Source: Prosopocoilus inquinatus
Taxonomy: Eukaryota > Arthropoda > Insecta > Coleoptera > Lucanidae
NCBI GenBank assembly: GCA_036172665.1
Contig: CM069870.1
Coordinates: 57,908,212-57,972,211 of the forward strand
Direction: 5' to 3'
DNA length: 64,000 nt
In this document: positions 63,218 through 64,000 of the stretch, one piece after another
Position numbering within the stretch: position 1 is the stretch's first letter
Layout: every line of letters begins with the position of its first letter
Position numbers and translations under genes: made by a program
The notes under the pieces: generated by a model
Told to the model about the DNA's origin: nothing
Database searches by the model: none
What the model saw: only the letters and a program-made list of their open reading frames with translations

Positions 63218-64000
63218 TGCTCGAGGGTTTCAGTGCAGTAAAAAACGATTTGCAACAATTTTTTTTAATAAAAATAACAGTAAATATTAAATGAGAAATT
63301 ATACTGTTTCCAAAGTTAGAAGTATCTCTTCTTGTACATTTGGTCTAATCCCATAGTTTGTCTTGTGTCTCATTTAGTGGTTACGGTAATAGTGCTTGGG
63401 GTGAAATTCTTTGAAGATAAAGTATGTTCAGCAATTTTTTCCCTACCGTGTTCGTGAAAATGAATTTGCAGCCATCATCGGTTGGTGCGCCCCAGTTTTC
63501 GTCTTCACGCTGACAGATCCTCGAAATAATGAGATGACGGTGTTCTCCAGTGCCACACCAATCTCCTTCACAAACGCTAATGATGAGGCCGTGCCGAGAG
63601 CGAGGCAAGTGAAATTTTCAATATGCCAAGACATTACTTTTTGGCTTTAATATCTCCAACGCGCCTTTTATTAATTTTGGCGACTGTAATGAGAGAAATT
63701 TGTTTATTGTGCGTCCGTTGTGGGTAACAGGATTTATCGCCGCAAAGCACTTAGGGCTTTCCTCCAAAATTGTAACAACGGAACGAAGTCCTACTTCACC
63801 CTCCACGAAAACTACAGTCTGGAATTTGGTAATAATATTTGCTTCGGCGGTGAATTCACATCTCGGCGAGATCCTTCTGTGGCGGGGTCTTTGAGATCGC
63901 ATTAGAATTTGCAAATCCTTGGAGACGAGCAAAACGCGTGGGTTGCAGTCCGACTCTATTAAATTTGTATTAGCCGAGAAGCGCTTCACAAGCTTATTTG
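63218..64000. other. Unassigned; overlapping open frames without domains
   Basis: From about 63380 to the end, frames on both strands stay open for 60-120 codons (for example 63618-63989 on the minus strand) and the sequence is less AT-rich. None of the translations shows a domain, and opposite-strand frames of equal length overlap. It may be unique non-coding DNA, or the edge of a host exon that continues outside the window. Confidence 0.3.

Noticed and set aside
63381..63989. Frames of 60-123 codons on both strands near the right edge
   Set aside because: Several frames on opposite strands are open over the same bases, with no recognisable domain, splice context or repeat partner. Not supportable as a gene.

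Overview
The window is AT-rich, intron-poor animal DNA with no recognisable intact host gene. The mix of repeats (a Tc1/mariner transposon with D,D41D spacing, an R1-like LINE, Copia, a GIY-YIG Penelope-like element, hAT, Mutator-like and TTAA-target elements, a tRNA-derived SINE) points to an arthropod, most likely an insect. The species cannot be read from the sequence. All coding signal that I can recognise belongs to mobile elements, and only two open frames look close to functional: the mariner transposase at 28281-29363 (-) and the Penelope-like reverse transcriptase at 53782-56022 (+).

Layout. 0-5.7 kb: an exon-like repeat, GC-rich irregular repeats, a mariner scrap and a 787-bp MITE with a 9-bp target duplication. 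5.7-16 kb: a tRNA-derived SINE, a 1.2-kb mariner-like non-autonomous element, a dead mariner transposase split by a hAT MITE, several small palindromic MITEs, and a partial copy of the foldback family seen complete at 37.4 kb. 16.3-20.5 kb: the decayed 3' half of an R1-like LINE, then a dead mariner. 21-26 kb: a palindromic MITE, short tandem repeats, and a hAT relic holding a hammerhead-like motif. 27.9-30.0 kb: a complete D,D41D mariner with TIRs of about 320 bp. 30.8-34.2 kb: a dead Mutator-like element with TIRs of about 220 bp, carrying a SINE insertion. 34.8-38.4 kb: a nest of palindromic, TTAA-flanked and foldback elements. 40-43.5 kb: an LTR-like block, a Copia remnant and a second copy of the exon-like repeat. 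46.2-47.9 kb: a LINE scrap and a broken SWIM/YqaJ gene. 52.2-56.4 kb: a composite Penelope-like element with tandem and head-to-head partial copies and hammerhead motifs. 56.8-58.2 kb: a hAT element with a perfect 8-bp duplication. 60.3-61.65 kb: an I-like LINE remnant with an RNase H domain. 62.1-62.9 kb: three tandem TATA/initiator promoter-like units, one boundary split by a hAT MITE. 63.2 kb: a hammerhead-like motif.

The features do not form an operon or pathway. What links them is nested insertion, which gives relative ages: SINE into Mutator-like element, hAT MITE into mariner, hAT MITE into promoter repeats, and a hammerhead-bearing segment inside a hAT relic. The stretches between elements (notably about 6.0-7.3, 44.6-45.0, 48.6-49.4 and 59.0-59.5 kb) are unique-looking non-coding DNA. 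They may be intron or intergenic sequence of a host gene outside the window.
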